Assembly (NCBI GenBank): GCA_038373885.1 | Contig: JAWZYV010001829.1 | Location: forward strand, 124,001 to 188,000 | DNA: 64,000 nucleotides | Reading direction: 5' to 3' | Source: Cheiracanthium punctorium | Lineage: Eukaryota; Arthropoda; Arachnida; Araneae; Cheiracanthiidae | Part shown: positions 45,829 through 57,671 of the stretch, piece by piece | Layout of the letters: every line of letters begins with the position of its first letter | How positions within the stretch are numbered: the stretch's first letter is position 1 | Position numbers and translations under genes: made by a program | The notes under the pieces: model-generated | Database searches by the model: none | Seen by the model: the letters and a program-made list of their open reading frames with translations, nothing else | Told to the model about the DNA's origin: nothing

Positions 45829-47437
45829 CAGTGGCGGCCCGTGCTCAAAAATGTTAGTGCAGCCGGAAACATATGACACCCCCCCCCCTCCTCCGGACAG
45901 GAATGGAAAATCTGCATTACTGAATTTGAAATCTGGCGGATTAAGCCCTCACCCAGGATAAAGAAATTACATAAAAAATGTAAGAGATCCCATTTTACTT
46001 GGACATAAATTTCAACCAGCCGCTCCTATCCTCAAAATTGCAATAATACGTGTCTTAATCGAAGTTTCCTTAGAATTTTCTTTTGTAATGATTATCTTGA
46101 GAAAAAAAAATAACTTACTTATTTTTTATAAGTCAAATCAATCCTCCTTTCTTTTAAACTTGCGAATCAGTCAGTGATGTCCTCTTAAAAAGGCGTTGTT
46201 TTAATTCAGATTTCATTAATTTTAAAAGCTCTTTTAAAGAATTTTCTCGCTCGCCATGTCCTCTAAATGCCAGTTCTTGCTTACTTAAAAAGAATACTGC
46301 TTTGGTGGGTAATTGCATGAAGCGTCTATTCAGGCTTACCTTCTTGATAAATTCAGCAATATAAAGTCGAGAGTTTTCCTTTACTTCGACAGCAATTTAG
46401 CTCCCACTTCTTATCCAACTACTTAAATTTTAAATAATTTTTTAAATGTTCGATTGAGCTTTCATGTGTTTACATGCTCGTGTGATGGTGGTTAATCCAA
46501 CCTATCCAGTACCATTCCAAACGCTCTTTTTTATCTCAACGATTAAACACGGCCAACAAAACATTTTTTTTTGTAATTAAAAACTGCCCCATAGCCACGA
46601 GAATAGTGCATATCATGATGAATGGAAGCTACGACCATGCTGAGACGAACCTGCATTTTTCTTATGAATGGACAGTTTTGGTGTCGGTCTATTTTCTTTT
46701 AGCAGTTGTCATTTATCATCTTTCCATATGTTAAACGGAGTTTCAAGCAAGACGCAAACTGGACCATAACGGGGTCCATGTTTCAAAACGGTTCAATCAT
46801 AAATCGCAATAACACATGGAAACAGTAACAAATAAAGCTAAAAACTTTTAACATTCCCAGACAAAAAAAAAAAAAAAACTATTGTTTCCGTTAAAATGGG
46901 CTAGAACAGCGGTTCTCAACCTTTTAACGTCGTGCCCTCCCCCAACAAAGGGTAACTTACAGTGGCGCTCCCCCCCTCACATTTTTCAGCATACTTTGAG
47001 TTTTTTAATCTTTAATAATGAACATTTTAAGCGAAAATGGATATATTTTTGAGTAAAAATGAGAATAAATAAGATGATTTTTTAAAAACATGCATCACTT
47101 ATTTGTTCTTCAGTTTTTCTCGCCCCCCTGCAAACGTTCTGGGGGGGCGCCCCCCTCAGGTTGAGAAACGCTGGGCTAGAACATATATTCTCTGTGTCTT
47201 ATTCTCTCCCTCACTTCTCGTCCGAGCCAATCAGTTAGTCGAATTCACAAGTATAGTCGTAGTCAGAAAACCTTTCTTCAGCTGAGTCTTAGCTACATAC
47301 CGCTATGCTATCCTATGCCGGAAAGACTGCTTACATTGTCGTTACTATGGCATCGGTGCTGCTAATTCCTTTATCAGGTCTGAGGGCTGTACCAACGACT
47401 TTCGCAGTTGAATTATGTGTCCCACGAGCCGCCACTG
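45829..47437. mobile_element. hAT element, 1.6 kb, non-autonomous, perfect 8-bp target duplication
   Basis: The ends are CAGTGGCGGCCCGTGC and, inverted, CAGTGGCGGCTCGTGG. CATCATTT flanks both sides (45821-45828, 47438-47445). No hAT transposase frame is recognisable inside. It contains a second, younger hAT MITE. Confidence 0.9.
46907..47173. mobile_element. hAT MITE (CAGCGGTTCTCAACC ends), 267 bp
   Basis: The ends are CAGCGGTTCTCAACCTTTT and, inverted, CAGCGTTTCTCAACCTGAG. GGCTAGAA flanks both sides (46899-46906, 47174-47181). The CAGNGGTTCTCAACC terminus is shared by many animal hAT (Charlie-like) elements. Confidence 0.93.
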
Positions 47438-47845
47438 CATCATTTCACCCCGGTATGGCAGAGTGGAGAAGACGATGAACATGGTAGATTGCTCTGAAGG
47501 TGATGACTTCTGGCATACCGTGTGGCAGTCAATCTAACGGTCCAGATTTTTGGGTGGTTTTCTCCAGATGTAACAAGAATACGCTTTGTAACTTCAAATT
47601 TGAACTTTGTTAATCCATTGTTGCATGGTAGCTTTCAGAACAGTCTTACTTTCTCAAACCTCCTACGATATTTCTGTGTAGTTCAATACTATCGTCGTCT
47701 TCTACAGGGATTTTATGATGTTCATTCTATAAAATCGCCATCTATTATTTTTTTTAACCGTTGTACATTACACTAATTTCCATGCATCATAAATTTGAAC
47801 CTTCCCGGATAATCCGATTCCAGTTAATCGAGAGTGTACTGTATT

Positions 47846-49735
47846 TTTCAAATAATTTAAATTACGGTAATTTTAATATTAGTAATTTCATGCGTACAGC
47901 TTTGTTTCTTAGTTCCCACCTTTTTCGAAAGTTAATTTTTCAAATTTTGGTTTACTGTAAAGCAACCCATACCTCAAATTATTATCATTATTATAATGTT
48001 ACGAGATTTGAAAAATGCTTTCAAGAAGTCGATTTAGGGAATGAAGCAATGCTATTAGTATACTTAATTTTTTGTTTTATTTTTTAGTAGTTGGAAGCCA
48101 TGAATTAAATTACATTTTCCTGTTTTTTCTGCTGATAAGAATGCTATTCTTTCAAATGAACTCGCTAAAGTTAGGATAGTGGTTCAATTCCTCATGAAGT
48201 TTTGAAACATAAAATTAATGAAAAATATTGTAAAATTTACTGAATAAAACTGTTTTTATTTAAATGTGAGTATTGATGTTGTGGAAAAGTTACATATTCA
48301 GACAATTTTTACGCACATTTTGAGAATAAAGCATTCAAAAACATACATATTTTCAAATCTCATTTTTTTAATGCTTTATAAAAAAATAGGTAAAAAAGTT
48401 CATAAGTAAATGAAACAGAAAGGAAAACATTTCTACATTTTAAACACGCACGGAATTGCTGCGCACTGAAAGCGCAACATAATGGCTTTTTTTTTTCAAT
48501 CAGAAATAATTAGATTAGAAAAGTTATTCTACTGCAAATTAAAAAAAATTTCGCGAGCAGTCAGTGGCAGTTCTAAAGAAAAGATGTATGTTAAACTTTC
48601 GATTACGTCTCATCAAGTTACGTGTGATTTTCGAATCCCTTCGATTCGTCGTTTGTTTACTTTGAAAATGGCTTCCTTTAACGATTTAATAATATTAATT
48701 GTTTTTCTAAACTTTCTTTCTAAATTATTGTTTTTTTTTCAGTCTCTGGCCCAAATTAAAAAACAATTTGCATGTGCATATTTACATGCAAAATTATGCC
48801 CCGGGTTACTCAAATTTTACTTACGTGGTTACGGCCCCACATATCACGTGAGTTCGGAGTATTACCCTACATCAAAAACATTAATATTTTTAATTTAAAT
48901 ATATGTGAAAAAAATAAATGTATTTTCAATATAATTTTAATATGAAGTACATATATTTTAATATAATAACGTTGCCCTTCGTCATTTATTAGTAACAGTG
49001 ATTACACCTTCGTGCTGAATGACTTCTGGAGTTTTTACCTAAACTACAAATCTATATCTACAAAAGTGCATTCAAAACAACAGCAATAACGAAAGAGTTT
49101 AAAAAAAAATAATAATCACGATATTTGTGGTTCTTTAAATAGGCAACTGAATTACTTTTAATACTTTATCGTAAAATGTTATTAACATTAATGCGAAATT
49201 ATCTTCTTCAAGCAACAAACGGTTGATGGACTGGAAATTGCAGCGAAAACTTAACAGTGCTGTAATCCCAAAAGAAGACAAATTACTTTCGTCAAAAACA
49301 GCACGCTATTACACGACTGGAATAAACAATAGACAGACTAACGAAAGGCTGAAAGGAAGCGGGACCATGAAATCGAGATGCCACCGCCAACTCGAAACAA
49401 AATAATTTTATAAACTCGCAATAACAAATAAATAATCGGGTACTCTCTGCTGACGAGAGCGTTCCACAAGGCATTGTCCTCGAAAAAAATAATAGTCAAA
49501 AATCGTCCCTACAAGAAATCAATGTCATGGAATGATTTCGAAACGCTCTGTTAATTTGACCCCGAGCGTGGAACGAATATAGAAGAAAGGGAATTAATTT
49601 TTCCCGCAACAACAAACTGTTGGCACTAGCTGCTCAATTGCTTGCCCGCATTTCGCTAAATATTATGCAATGATCCACTCCTCTTTTTTTATAATCTCAT
49701 CCTCGCTAAATAATATGAGCCATTTTTTTTTCTTT
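47846..49735. other. no gene assigned; one 138-codon open frame
   Basis: The longest unexplained open frame lies here (48482-48898, plus). It has no recognisable domain, its start follows a T-run, and a TTTTTTTTCAG acceptor-like site at 48733-48742 occurs inside it. I judge it as probably chance, or at most a small unknown exon (48743-48846). Confidence 0.35.
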
Positions 49736-49739
49736 TCGG

Positions 49740-50200
49740 AGCATCTCTTCTTCGCATCCTATCATCTTACAGACGTGACGTCACACAGCTGAAATTGTTT
49801 TAGAAGATGCTCAGTCGAGTGTGAAACTCTTTTAACGTGGGATTACAACGGAGAAATAAAGATTTTTTCCCCCAACGTCGTTGCAAGCTTCAATATTATT
49901 CCCATAGAAAATTTATTGTGTGAACTGATGAAGTGAACTAACTGAACTGCCAGGGATTTCTTTTACGGCAGTCAAAAACGTGACGTCATACATAAAAAAA
50001 TGCGTAAGATTCATATACTCTGTCCCAAAGTTTACGTTATATATGAAAATAAATTTGGAATTTGTGCTATTCTAAGTAAATAACTCCATGGGATTACGGA
50101 GTTTGACATTTTTAACGAGATTAAAATAAATAAAATATTTTCTTCTTGTGTACCATGGAGGATTTAAATGAGAATAAGTTTATAAGATGATAAATGAAGA
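49740..50200 (+). repeat. interspersed repeat family E, copy 2
   Basis: TTAGAAGATGCTCAGTCGAG, then TGTGTGAACTGATGAAG, GGCAGTCAAAAACGTGACGTCA and GTACCATGGAGGA. The second half matches 30715-31000, and the first half also occurs at 52200-52290. Confidence 0.6.
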
Positions 50201-50459
50201 TAACATGATTAAAGTAAAATCCACTACGTTAATATATATTTCCTGTCTATCAAATTAAAAGTGTTTATTATTTTCATGATTTTTTAACAGCTGCCTTTCA
50301 ACTTACTTAAGCATAAGTAATCCTATGCATGTATATATTTAATGGTCAGATTTGCCAACTTTTAGAAAATATAGACACACTTTGTATAAATCGCAATTTA
50401 AAATTCCCACTACTGCCAAATTGGCTGCCATTTGCTGTCACAAACCTTTATCACCACTG

Positions 50460-50600
50460 AGGCTCGAACTACATGACGGTACCCAATGGGTGACCAGCGT
50501 TGCCTCCTATGTAGGAACGGACAGTATAACACCAAGAAGGGAATCGAACCTGGGCCCAGGGTGAAATAGAATAGTTCAGTTCTCAGCTAAACACAGCTAA
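50460..50600 (-). repeat. tRNA-derived SINE, copy 3
   Basis: Reading minus: CAGGTTCGATTCCCTTCTTG (B box), then ACTGTCCGTTCCTACATAGG and CAACGCTGGTCACCCATTGG. The A-box part is degenerate. Same family as 26637 and 30560. Confidence 0.65.
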
Positions 50601-50627
50601 AGCATCAGAACTGAAACAGTAGTGAAT

Positions 50628-50930
50628 TTACTCCCGCATAAAACATTTTAATGATTTAAGATAGAAAATTTAATTTTACGACAATAAGAAATTTTAACTA
50701 TCATTAATCATATAATATGATGTAGAAATAGATCATAATAAATTATTTCTTCTTGAAACATATTTTAATTATCTTCAACTTAAGATAGTTTCTAAAATTT
50801 GTACCACACACCAGAAATTTTGAATTGTTTTACTTTGTGAAATTAAAACTGTTAATACCGTGTCTTAGGGGACCTGGTGTTAAGTAAAAGCTTCTGTTCT
50901 CAGGCCTTCTAGATCTAGGAGGTGTTGACT
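50628..50930 (-). repeat. MITE family A, copy 7
   Basis: TTTACTCCCGCATAAAACAT, ATTTAAGATAGAAAATTTAA, CACCAGAAATTT and the right terminus TCTAGGAGGTGTT. The left end is missing. Confidence 0.65.
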
Positions 50931-51224
50931 CGTGTCATCAAAGAGTCTGCCTAAACTTTTTTCTTTTTTCAGCACTAGGGTGCCATTTCGTTCAGCCCCT
51001 GGTTTTTGTCTACGCGACTTTGTAGAGATGATTTGTAGATATAAACTGTGTCTGTGAAGATCGTTTCATGTGTGTTTGCCAGATAATGCAGAGGTTGGAG
51101 TGGGAGGGGAGATTGAAATCCTGAAAGTCTCACAAGGTTTGCAAATTTTGATAATTGATCGCCACGTTTGCTGCCAAAAAATAACTTCAAAACCGGACAA
51201 AGCTTGGCGATATCTTCCGAATTT

Positions 51225-52110
51225 GATTATAAACTAGGAAAGTATAGATAAAATATGCGTGGAGAATATTTTAAAATAGTGTTAGTAAGCGATTTTAATA
51301 TATATTTCAACTCCATATAGGTCTTTTATGGAACAAGAAAGACAAACACGGTACACTCATGGATTATGCTACCCATTCCAAACAGTATTTGAAAAGGTGA
51401 AGTATAGTTGGAATATGCTTGACAAATATTGTAAAACAGTTTCAGTAGGCGATTTTAAGATAGATTTCGATTCCAAAGATGAATTTCACGGAAAAAGAAA
51501 GAGTTGATTCCTATTTTAACGCTCCCACTCTCGCCAACCTGAAAAAGTCGCCCACTTTGGCGAGCTTTGCAGTCATGGCTCTCTAGAAGTTATGCACAAG
51601 TTTCAACGCTCCCAAAAGTATTAGATAAAAACGAAAGTGAACAAATTAGCGATGAACGCACCAGTTAACGAATTTTAAGACACTTAACTATTATAACTTC
51701 TTTAAATGGCAACCCAAAATAAATAAATAAGTAATGGAAAGCTGTGCTTACATGTTGTTCCAAATCGGCATTTTAATTCTAAATTAAGCTAACCACATAA
51801 ATACAAAAAATCGTCATGGTAACTGCATATGTTTAATTATCACCAGCTTAGCGAGAGTCGGGGCGTTAAAGTAGGAATCAACCCAAGAAAGAGAAACACG
51901 GCACACTGGTCGATTATGATGCATATTCGAAACAATATTTAAAACGGTGAAGTACAGTTGAATATACTTGGCGAAGATTGTAAAATAGCTTTAGAAGGAG
52001 ATTTTAGGATAGATTTCGATTCCAAAGATGGACTTTATGAAACAAGGAAGAAAAATATGGCACACTCATGAATAATGATACACTTTCCAACCTAATGGAA
52101 TAAAGAAAGA
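51225..52110. repeat. tandem array, period about 165 bp, 3 units (interrupted)
   Basis: Units share GTGAAGTATAG, GTAGGCGATTTTAAGATAGA, TTTCGATTCCAAAGATG and GGCACACTCATG. The second unit is split by the element at 51504-51884. Units are diverged. Confidence 0.7.
51504..51884. mobile_element. DNA element with 9-bp target duplication
   Basis: It is 381 bp with inverted ends TTGATTCCTATTTTAACGC and, reversed, GGGTTGATTCCTACTTTAAC, then CCGACTCTCGC. AAGAAAGAG flanks both sides (51495-51503, 51885-51893). A 9-bp duplication suits Mutator-like mobilisation. Internal GCGA/TCGC repeats, no coding. Confidence 0.8.
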
Positions 52111-52199
52111 AAATAGGGAAGATAATGATACGCTTTTAATATATACGATTTTAGTGCGTATTTAAAATCTGAAAGTGTTTCAGATTTCTTTCTTTTTCT

Positions 52200-52290
52200 T
52201 ACTTTTTTTTTACGAGTGGTATCGCCTTACAAACATGACTTCACAGGGTTAAAATTGTTTTCGGAGGTGCTTAGTCGAGTGTGAAGTACT
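52200..52290 (+). repeat. interspersed repeat family E, fragment
   Basis: CATGACTTCACAGGGTTAAA, GGTGCTTAGTCGAGTGTGAA match 49770-49840. Confidence 0.5.
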
Positions 52291-52299
52291 TTTGTATAT

Positions 52300-52817
52300 T
52301 TTTTCTATTACTACTTATTATGATAGTTGGGAAAGGGGTAATTTTCTCCGCGCTATTAAGTGTTGATTAACTTTTTGATGAAATTTTATCCACCAGAAAG
52401 ACAGAATAGTCGATATAAAATGGGATTTACTCACAAGATAATGAATCATTTTTGAATGATATGAAGATGCGTTCGCAATTAAACTCGTATGTGACTACTT
52501 AGTATCACTCGACCGTGGATCTGAAGTAAATGTTGCTTACTTTGTCCCACAATGATAGCTGTGCAAATACTTGGGTTCGTATAACCATCATGAGGAATAT
52601 TTTGATTTAACACCACCTTAATCATTCATATTGTCGTAAGTATGTTTTTATATCTAATTTCTTTAATTTCTTCGTTTCGTTTGAAACTATTTAAAGACAA
52701 CTTTTAGAATAAAAAAATTTATTTATTTAGGAACATTTCTCTATTTTCACAAAATGATTCCTTTTATTTCTTCACCTTTAAAGGGGCACCTTCCTTAGGT
52801 GCAGCTGAATTTGCAAA
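52300..52817. other. AT-rich, nothing recognised
   Basis: No coding or element signal. Confidence 0.5.
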
Positions 52818-53187
52818 TACAGGGTGTCCATAATTTAACTTGGAATTTGGGTGCAGTCTGCAGAAAAAATCATGCAGCGGAATAGCATGAAAATTTGGTA
52901 ATGGCCGAATGAAATGATAGGAATTTTATCGAGAAAAAACAAAACAAAAAACAATGAGTTTCAAAAACCATCCCTAGGTGGCGTATCATAGCTTTATTGA
53001 CAACATACAAATAATCTACAAAAGTTTACAAAATATGCTCGTTACGATGTCCATCATTGTCTGCTCCCATCTCGAGGCGTGAAATCACATGTTCGATTGT
53101 GCTCCACCACACATTGTCCGTTCTGTGAAACGATAGCTCCGCCGCCATTTCGGTGACGACAGAATCATCAGCCAGCAATTTCCTAAA

Positions 53188-53610
53188 GCTTAGCCTCCTA
53201 GATCCCCTAACTTGAACCCTTGCGACTTTTGGCTGTGGGCAGAGCTACCAAGTCTCCGGCTTTATTCAGGAGATTTCCACCACAATTTTTAGACAGTTTT
53301 ATTTTACATTAAATATTTGGACTTACTTTAGGTATAAATCCTTAAGCAATAAGTAGTGGTGAAAAATCTCGCGAAAAAGCCGGAGACTCAGTAGCTCTCG
53401 CTGTGGGGATACCACAAGGCATTGGTCTACGGTGATCCCATCACATCTCTCTCTCTTACCTTAAAGAAAGCATAGTACGCCATGTGTGTAACATTCTCCA
53501 TTTCAAGCTGCTTTCAATAGTGGAACATGTGATTTTACACGGCCAAGTGGTAGCAGACAATGGTGGACATCATTTGGAGCATGTTTTGTAAACTTTTGTG
53601 GATTATTTAT
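53188..53610 (+). pseudogene. mariner-like transposase C-terminus, split by a MITE
   Basis: Plus frames read PPRSPNLNPCDFWLWG, where functional relatives have SPDLNPCDF with the third catalytic Asp (here Asn). After the 160-bp insertion come YHKALVYGDPI, LKESIVRHVCNI and VVADNGGHHLEHVL, then a stop. This is the last third of a mariner-type DDE transposase. N-terminal HTH and the first two catalytic residues are absent. An opposite-strand copy of the last 40 or so residues lies at 53040-53190, with VEHVISRLEMGADNDGH. Confidence 0.8.
53240..53399. mobile_element. hAT MITE with perfect 8-bp target duplication
   Basis: It is 160 bp with ends CAGAGCTACCAAGTCTCCGG and, inverted, GAGAGCTACTGAGTCTCCGG. 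GCTGTGGG flanks both sides (53232-53239, 53400-53407). Removing it restores the CDFWLWG-to-GYHK join of the mariner relic. Confidence 0.93.
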
Positions 53611-53788
53611 ATGTTCTCAATAAAGCTGTGATACGCCACCTAGGGGTGGTTTTTGAAACTCATTTTTTGTAGCTCGATAAAATTCCCATCATTTCAGTAT
53701 GCCATTATCCCAATTTCATGCAATTCCGCTGCATAGTTTTTGCTACAGACTGCTCGCACATTTCAATTTTAATTATGGACATCCTGTA

Positions 53789-55532
53789 GATTATAAAATA
53801 TTTTTGGATGTCTCTTCAAAAGTTGTGCCATGCATTCTAAGAATTAATGTTTTCTTTTACATTGACGGCAGACATGGAAGTGGCATAAATGAAATGAGTT
53901 TTTGGCATTAAAAATTGCATGGTAAAGAGTATTAAATGTTTCATCTAGGTTCTCCTAAATCTATTGAGTAAGGTAACATTTTATATGCATCTAACGTAGC
54001 ATTTTAATATCCACAAGTTACGTTAGCCAAAGCTCTCAAATGATTAATTGTTGAAATAGGTATTAAAATTGGAAAAAATTTTATATGCAACGATGTATGT
54101 TTTGTTTCAGGGGAGAAGCTAAAAAGTTCAGGATAACTTCAATTTTAAACTATTAGTAATAAAAAATGTATTTAGGCAGTGTATTATGTAGAAGCTACCG
54201 CAGGATATATTAGCGTTTGCTTACTGCTCGTTTAGTTAGTTGTAAGGTAACCTTTGAGAAATGTTAAGAATACAATACGCTTAGTAAACTCGAAATATTT
54301 ATTAAGATGACATGTTGTTCTTTAATTTATATTATCCTAACAAATTTACTAATACTACCCATTACTTATACTAATACTGTCTTCGTTTTCCCCGTTAATA
54401 AATGCTCAATTTAAATCCCTAAACCCTACTCTAAACCCTAAATCCCTAAACACTATATCCCTTATAACAAAGTTAAAAAAAAAATTCTCTACATAGGACT
54501 ATTGGGTGATGCGGGGCTACATCCTCAGACACAAAACATGCTGTAATCCAAAGAACACGTAATGCGGTAAGAAAAACATTTATGAAATGTGTGACAGTCT
54601 ATGTATCTTTACTACGGTCAAATGGGTAAATACGAGGTAGACAGACAAACCAAAATGATACACTTTGTTGGAATGTGTCAAAAAGTCGAATTTCAATAAG
54701 AGAAAAAAAAAGGTTATGCTTTTTTAATTTGGCTGTCTTCAGATTTCAGGACAAAACAACAGAGTTCTAACTGTTAAGAAGATTTTTTTCTACGTTCGTC
54801 AAGTCACATTTTCCTTCCGTGTGTATGCATTTCACTACATTTTTTTAAAAATCCCTCATCGCGCATGAATTGATGTATATGGGGGAAAAAAAAGGTGAAT
54901 CTAGGTAAACAAATAAGGTAAAATATGCCCACAAGTATATATTTCGTTGATACACGCGAGTGCACAAATTTGAAAAAGAAGCGAAGGATTTTTGTTTGAA
55001 AGATATATAATATATATTATATATGTATATAAAGCCATATAAGTCAAGCACATTTTTTCCTTCTTACGATTAGACTTGACTTGGAATATATGAATTCGAT
55101 CGGGTTTTAGTTCAAGGAACAGAAAAATAATAGCCTGTGAACATGAGGTTTAAATTGCTGGTTGCTTCCTGTTGACGTAGCATTATAAAAGATATAAAAT
55201 GTCTTCAGGCACAAAATTACTTAAGGAATATGCAAACTCTCTTAAAACAATAACTAAACACAAGGATGCAGTGCATCAATTGAAATCCTCCAGTGAAACC
55301 AGCGCATCACTTGAAATCCAGGTTTGGCGCATGCGCCACAATTTGGCTAGAACTGATTTAAAGGTCTTCCAATGACCAGTTCATATGTGCATCACCATAA
55401 TTTTATTTTAGGATCAAACAACAATATTATTAAACTTTGATAAAAGAAAAGAGGCGCAAACTAGACTAAGCTCTCATGATGGTCAATAGTATCATTATAC
55501 GTAGTCTATTTGAAAGTTTCCTTTTCACATGA
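53789..55532. other. no gene recognised; short telomere-like tract
   Basis: AT-rich. At 54411-54462, degenerate CCCTAAA units occur (AAATCCCTAAACCCTACTCT, AAACCCTAAATCCCTAAACA). Nothing else was recognised. Confidence 0.5.
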
Positions 55533-55534
55533 TA

Positions 55535-56871
55535 CACTGTAAAAAATATCACCGTAAAATTTACGGCGAAACGTTGGCAACCCTCGCTGCCAACAATTCG
55601 CCGTAAAATTTACAAGTCAACTTATTTATCACCGTATTTCTGACGCTATTTCGCCGTAAATTTTACAGCAAGTTAATTTTTAATGCCGTATTTAAGACAT
55701 CGCCGTATGTTTTGAGCTACACACACACACAAAAAAAAAAAAACGAGCTGAGGTGTTTTTCTACTGATTTTTGTGAAAGGTTACAAGGATATTTTAGTTA
55801 ATGTTCTGCCATCTGTTAATTCTAGAATTAAATCGTTTGTTTCTGACTTACCGTCAGCGGGATTCGAACTCCGAATCTCTGAGTCAGGAATTCGGAACGC
55901 TGACCAGTATACAACTCTGAGCTATAAGGCACGTAGCTAAAAGCTGAAGTTTACATCAGTTGCGGTATGAAGACTTAGAAATTTTTCCTTGAAATTTTCC
56001 TGGAGTTGTAATTTTTGGATGTTTTGGAACAGCTTTTAATGACTTGTAGTTAATTTTATTTAATTATTAATTAATTATTTGTAATCAGCGATTAACTTAA
56101 TTTAGGGAAATGAGAGAATATTCTGTATTCTTTTTTATTTTATTTATTTATTTAATAATATTTTCACTTTTTCAATTTTTTTTCCTTTATCATTTGCAGT
56201 AATTTTTAATTATAATTTAACAAGTCAGATGTTATTTTTCTAATTTTTAAGATGATTTTTTTCTGATTATACGTAATCATACCTGTATTTAAATGAATAT
56301 GCAGAAATCCAATGCATACCAATTTTATGAACTAATACAAACGAAAAAACCAAGGCATACAAATGAAATAAGTAAATAAGGGTTCACTTTGCACAGATAC
56401 AGATATACAGTTATACTCTAAATCAAATCATGTTTATACAGAACGCACAAAATACATATCCAAATATATTTTACACGCACATACTTGCATGTAAAAAACA
56501 TAGGGACAAATACTTATGAAAATAAGGTAAATCCGGAAGCACTCACAAATACAAACAGGCACCTACACTATTTTCCCCCCACGCCTAAATACACTTATAC
56601 TAATACATGCTTATATAAATCAATGCATCCATAAAACTTGAGCATGCGCATGCGCAGAAGATTACTCAAAGGCGTTGCCAATCCAGTTACGGCGAAATTA
56701 TTGTAAACCAGGGAGTAAGCTTCGCAATGAAGCAGCTGAGCATGCGCAGAAGATTCGTCAGGGTACTTATCGACATATTACGGCGAAATAGTTGCTTTTA
56801 GGTTGTACGGCGATTTACCGTAGGTATTAAACACAGTTTCGCCGTAAATTTTACGGTCATTTTTTACAGTG
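55535..56871. mobile_element. 1.34-kb element with CACTGTAAAAAATG-type ends
   Basis: The ends are CACTGTAAAAAATATCACCG and, inverted, CACTGTAAAAAATGACCGTA, both followed by AAAATTTACGGCGAAAC; each is next to TA. Several internal copies of CGCCGTAAA and GCGCATGCGCAGAAG occur. Non-autonomous, with no transposase. It carries a tRNA-like insertion at 55847-55934. Confidence 0.85.
55847..55934 (-). repeat. tRNA-like sequence
   Basis: Reading minus: TATAGCTCAGAGTTGTATAC, TGGTCAGCG (A box), then GGAGTTCGAATCCCGCTGAC (B box). The stems are irregular and it is about 85 bases, so it reads as a tRNA-derived SINE head or pseudogene. Confidence 0.5.
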
Positions 56872-56878
56872 TAGAAAG

Positions 56879-57415
56879 CAGTGTTGCCAACTGTCCATTA
56901 GAAAAAGTGGCTAGAGTCAAAGTGTAAGGTGGCTAAAAATGATTTCCAGCTGAGAAAAATAAATTACTTAGAACTGTCTCCAGTACCAAAATAAAATTTT
57001 GTTTTTGCCGAATGTCTATCCTAAACAGAATGAATAAACCAATCTAGTGAAACTGCCCTATTGTTGAATGTCGACATCCAGGTAATCGTCTGCGAGGTTT
57101 TATTTCTCTGCTGCATATCGTCTATTAAAAAAAAAAAAAAAAACTACTATGTTGAAATTTTTATACCCTCAAGTTTGCGCATGCGCATTTTAAAATTAAT
57201 GTAAATAACATTTAATAATGCAAACGGAAAAATACAGATGCGAGCTATCGGAACGGGCAGTTTCATCAACAACGGTTGAAAATGGCTAGAGATGACAAAT
57301 TCCTTAAAACAGAAAGAATATGGATAAAATGGCTACCAGTAGCTTTTTCGAAAATTTGTAGCTACTTAGGTTCAAAATTTCCAGATCTAGCCACAAAGTG
57401 GCTCTGGTAACTCTG
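56879..57415. mobile_element. hAT-like MITE (CAGTGTTGCCAAC ends)
   Basis: The ends are CAGTGTTGCCAAC and, inverted, CAGAGTTACCAGAGCC. Flanks GTAGAAAG and ATAGAGAG agree at 6 of 8 bases. GTGGCTA motifs repeat near both ends. It adjoins the end of the previous element. The minus frame at 57304-57513 is not a gene. Confidence 0.65.
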
Positions 57416-57671
57416 ATAGAGAGCAATACTACCATCTCTTCCGATTTTAATGGAAGATTTTTACCGCAGTTTTTTAAAATTTTCATTTTACATAATAAAA
57501 GTCGACCAATCAATTAATTGTGTATTTCTAAAAAAAAAAAAAAAAAATGCGACATAATATCCCCGATGTTAGGAGCTATGTGGTAGTTATTCTCATTTTA
57601 CTAACACATAAATAAACTATTTTTTTTTTTGTTTGTTTCTTTTATTTACTTTATTTGTTATTTTTTTAACA

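Larger units (their letters stand above)
45395..47842. mobile_element. Tigger-type element carrying a nested hAT
   Basis: The ends are TACACTGAATTCTCGATTAA and, inverted, TACAGTACACTCTCGATTAA, followed by CTGGGAT/CTGGAAT and GGATAA motifs. They are 2.45 kb apart, of which 1.6 kb is the inserted hAT element. Without it the element is about 0.84 kb and non-coding. Confidence 0.65.
52818..53788. mobile_element. rearranged mariner: two 3' ends in inverted orientation
   Basis: TA-flanked ends are CAGGGTGTCCATAATTTAAC and, inverted, CAGGATGTCCATAATTAAAA. The left 370 bp (52820-53190) is an inverted copy of the right 3' end: ACCATCCCTAGGTGGCGTAT pairs with ATACGCCACCTAGGGGTGGT-type sequence, and both halves encode the tail DNxGHxxEH of the transposase on opposite strands. 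The element lacks a 5' half and holds a 160-bp hAT MITE. Confidence 0.8.

Noticed and set aside
48482..48898. 138-codon open frame as a gene
   Set aside because: It has no recognisable domain, F/L/K-rich AT-driven composition, a T-run at its start, and no neighbouring exon. Kept only as a low-confidence note.
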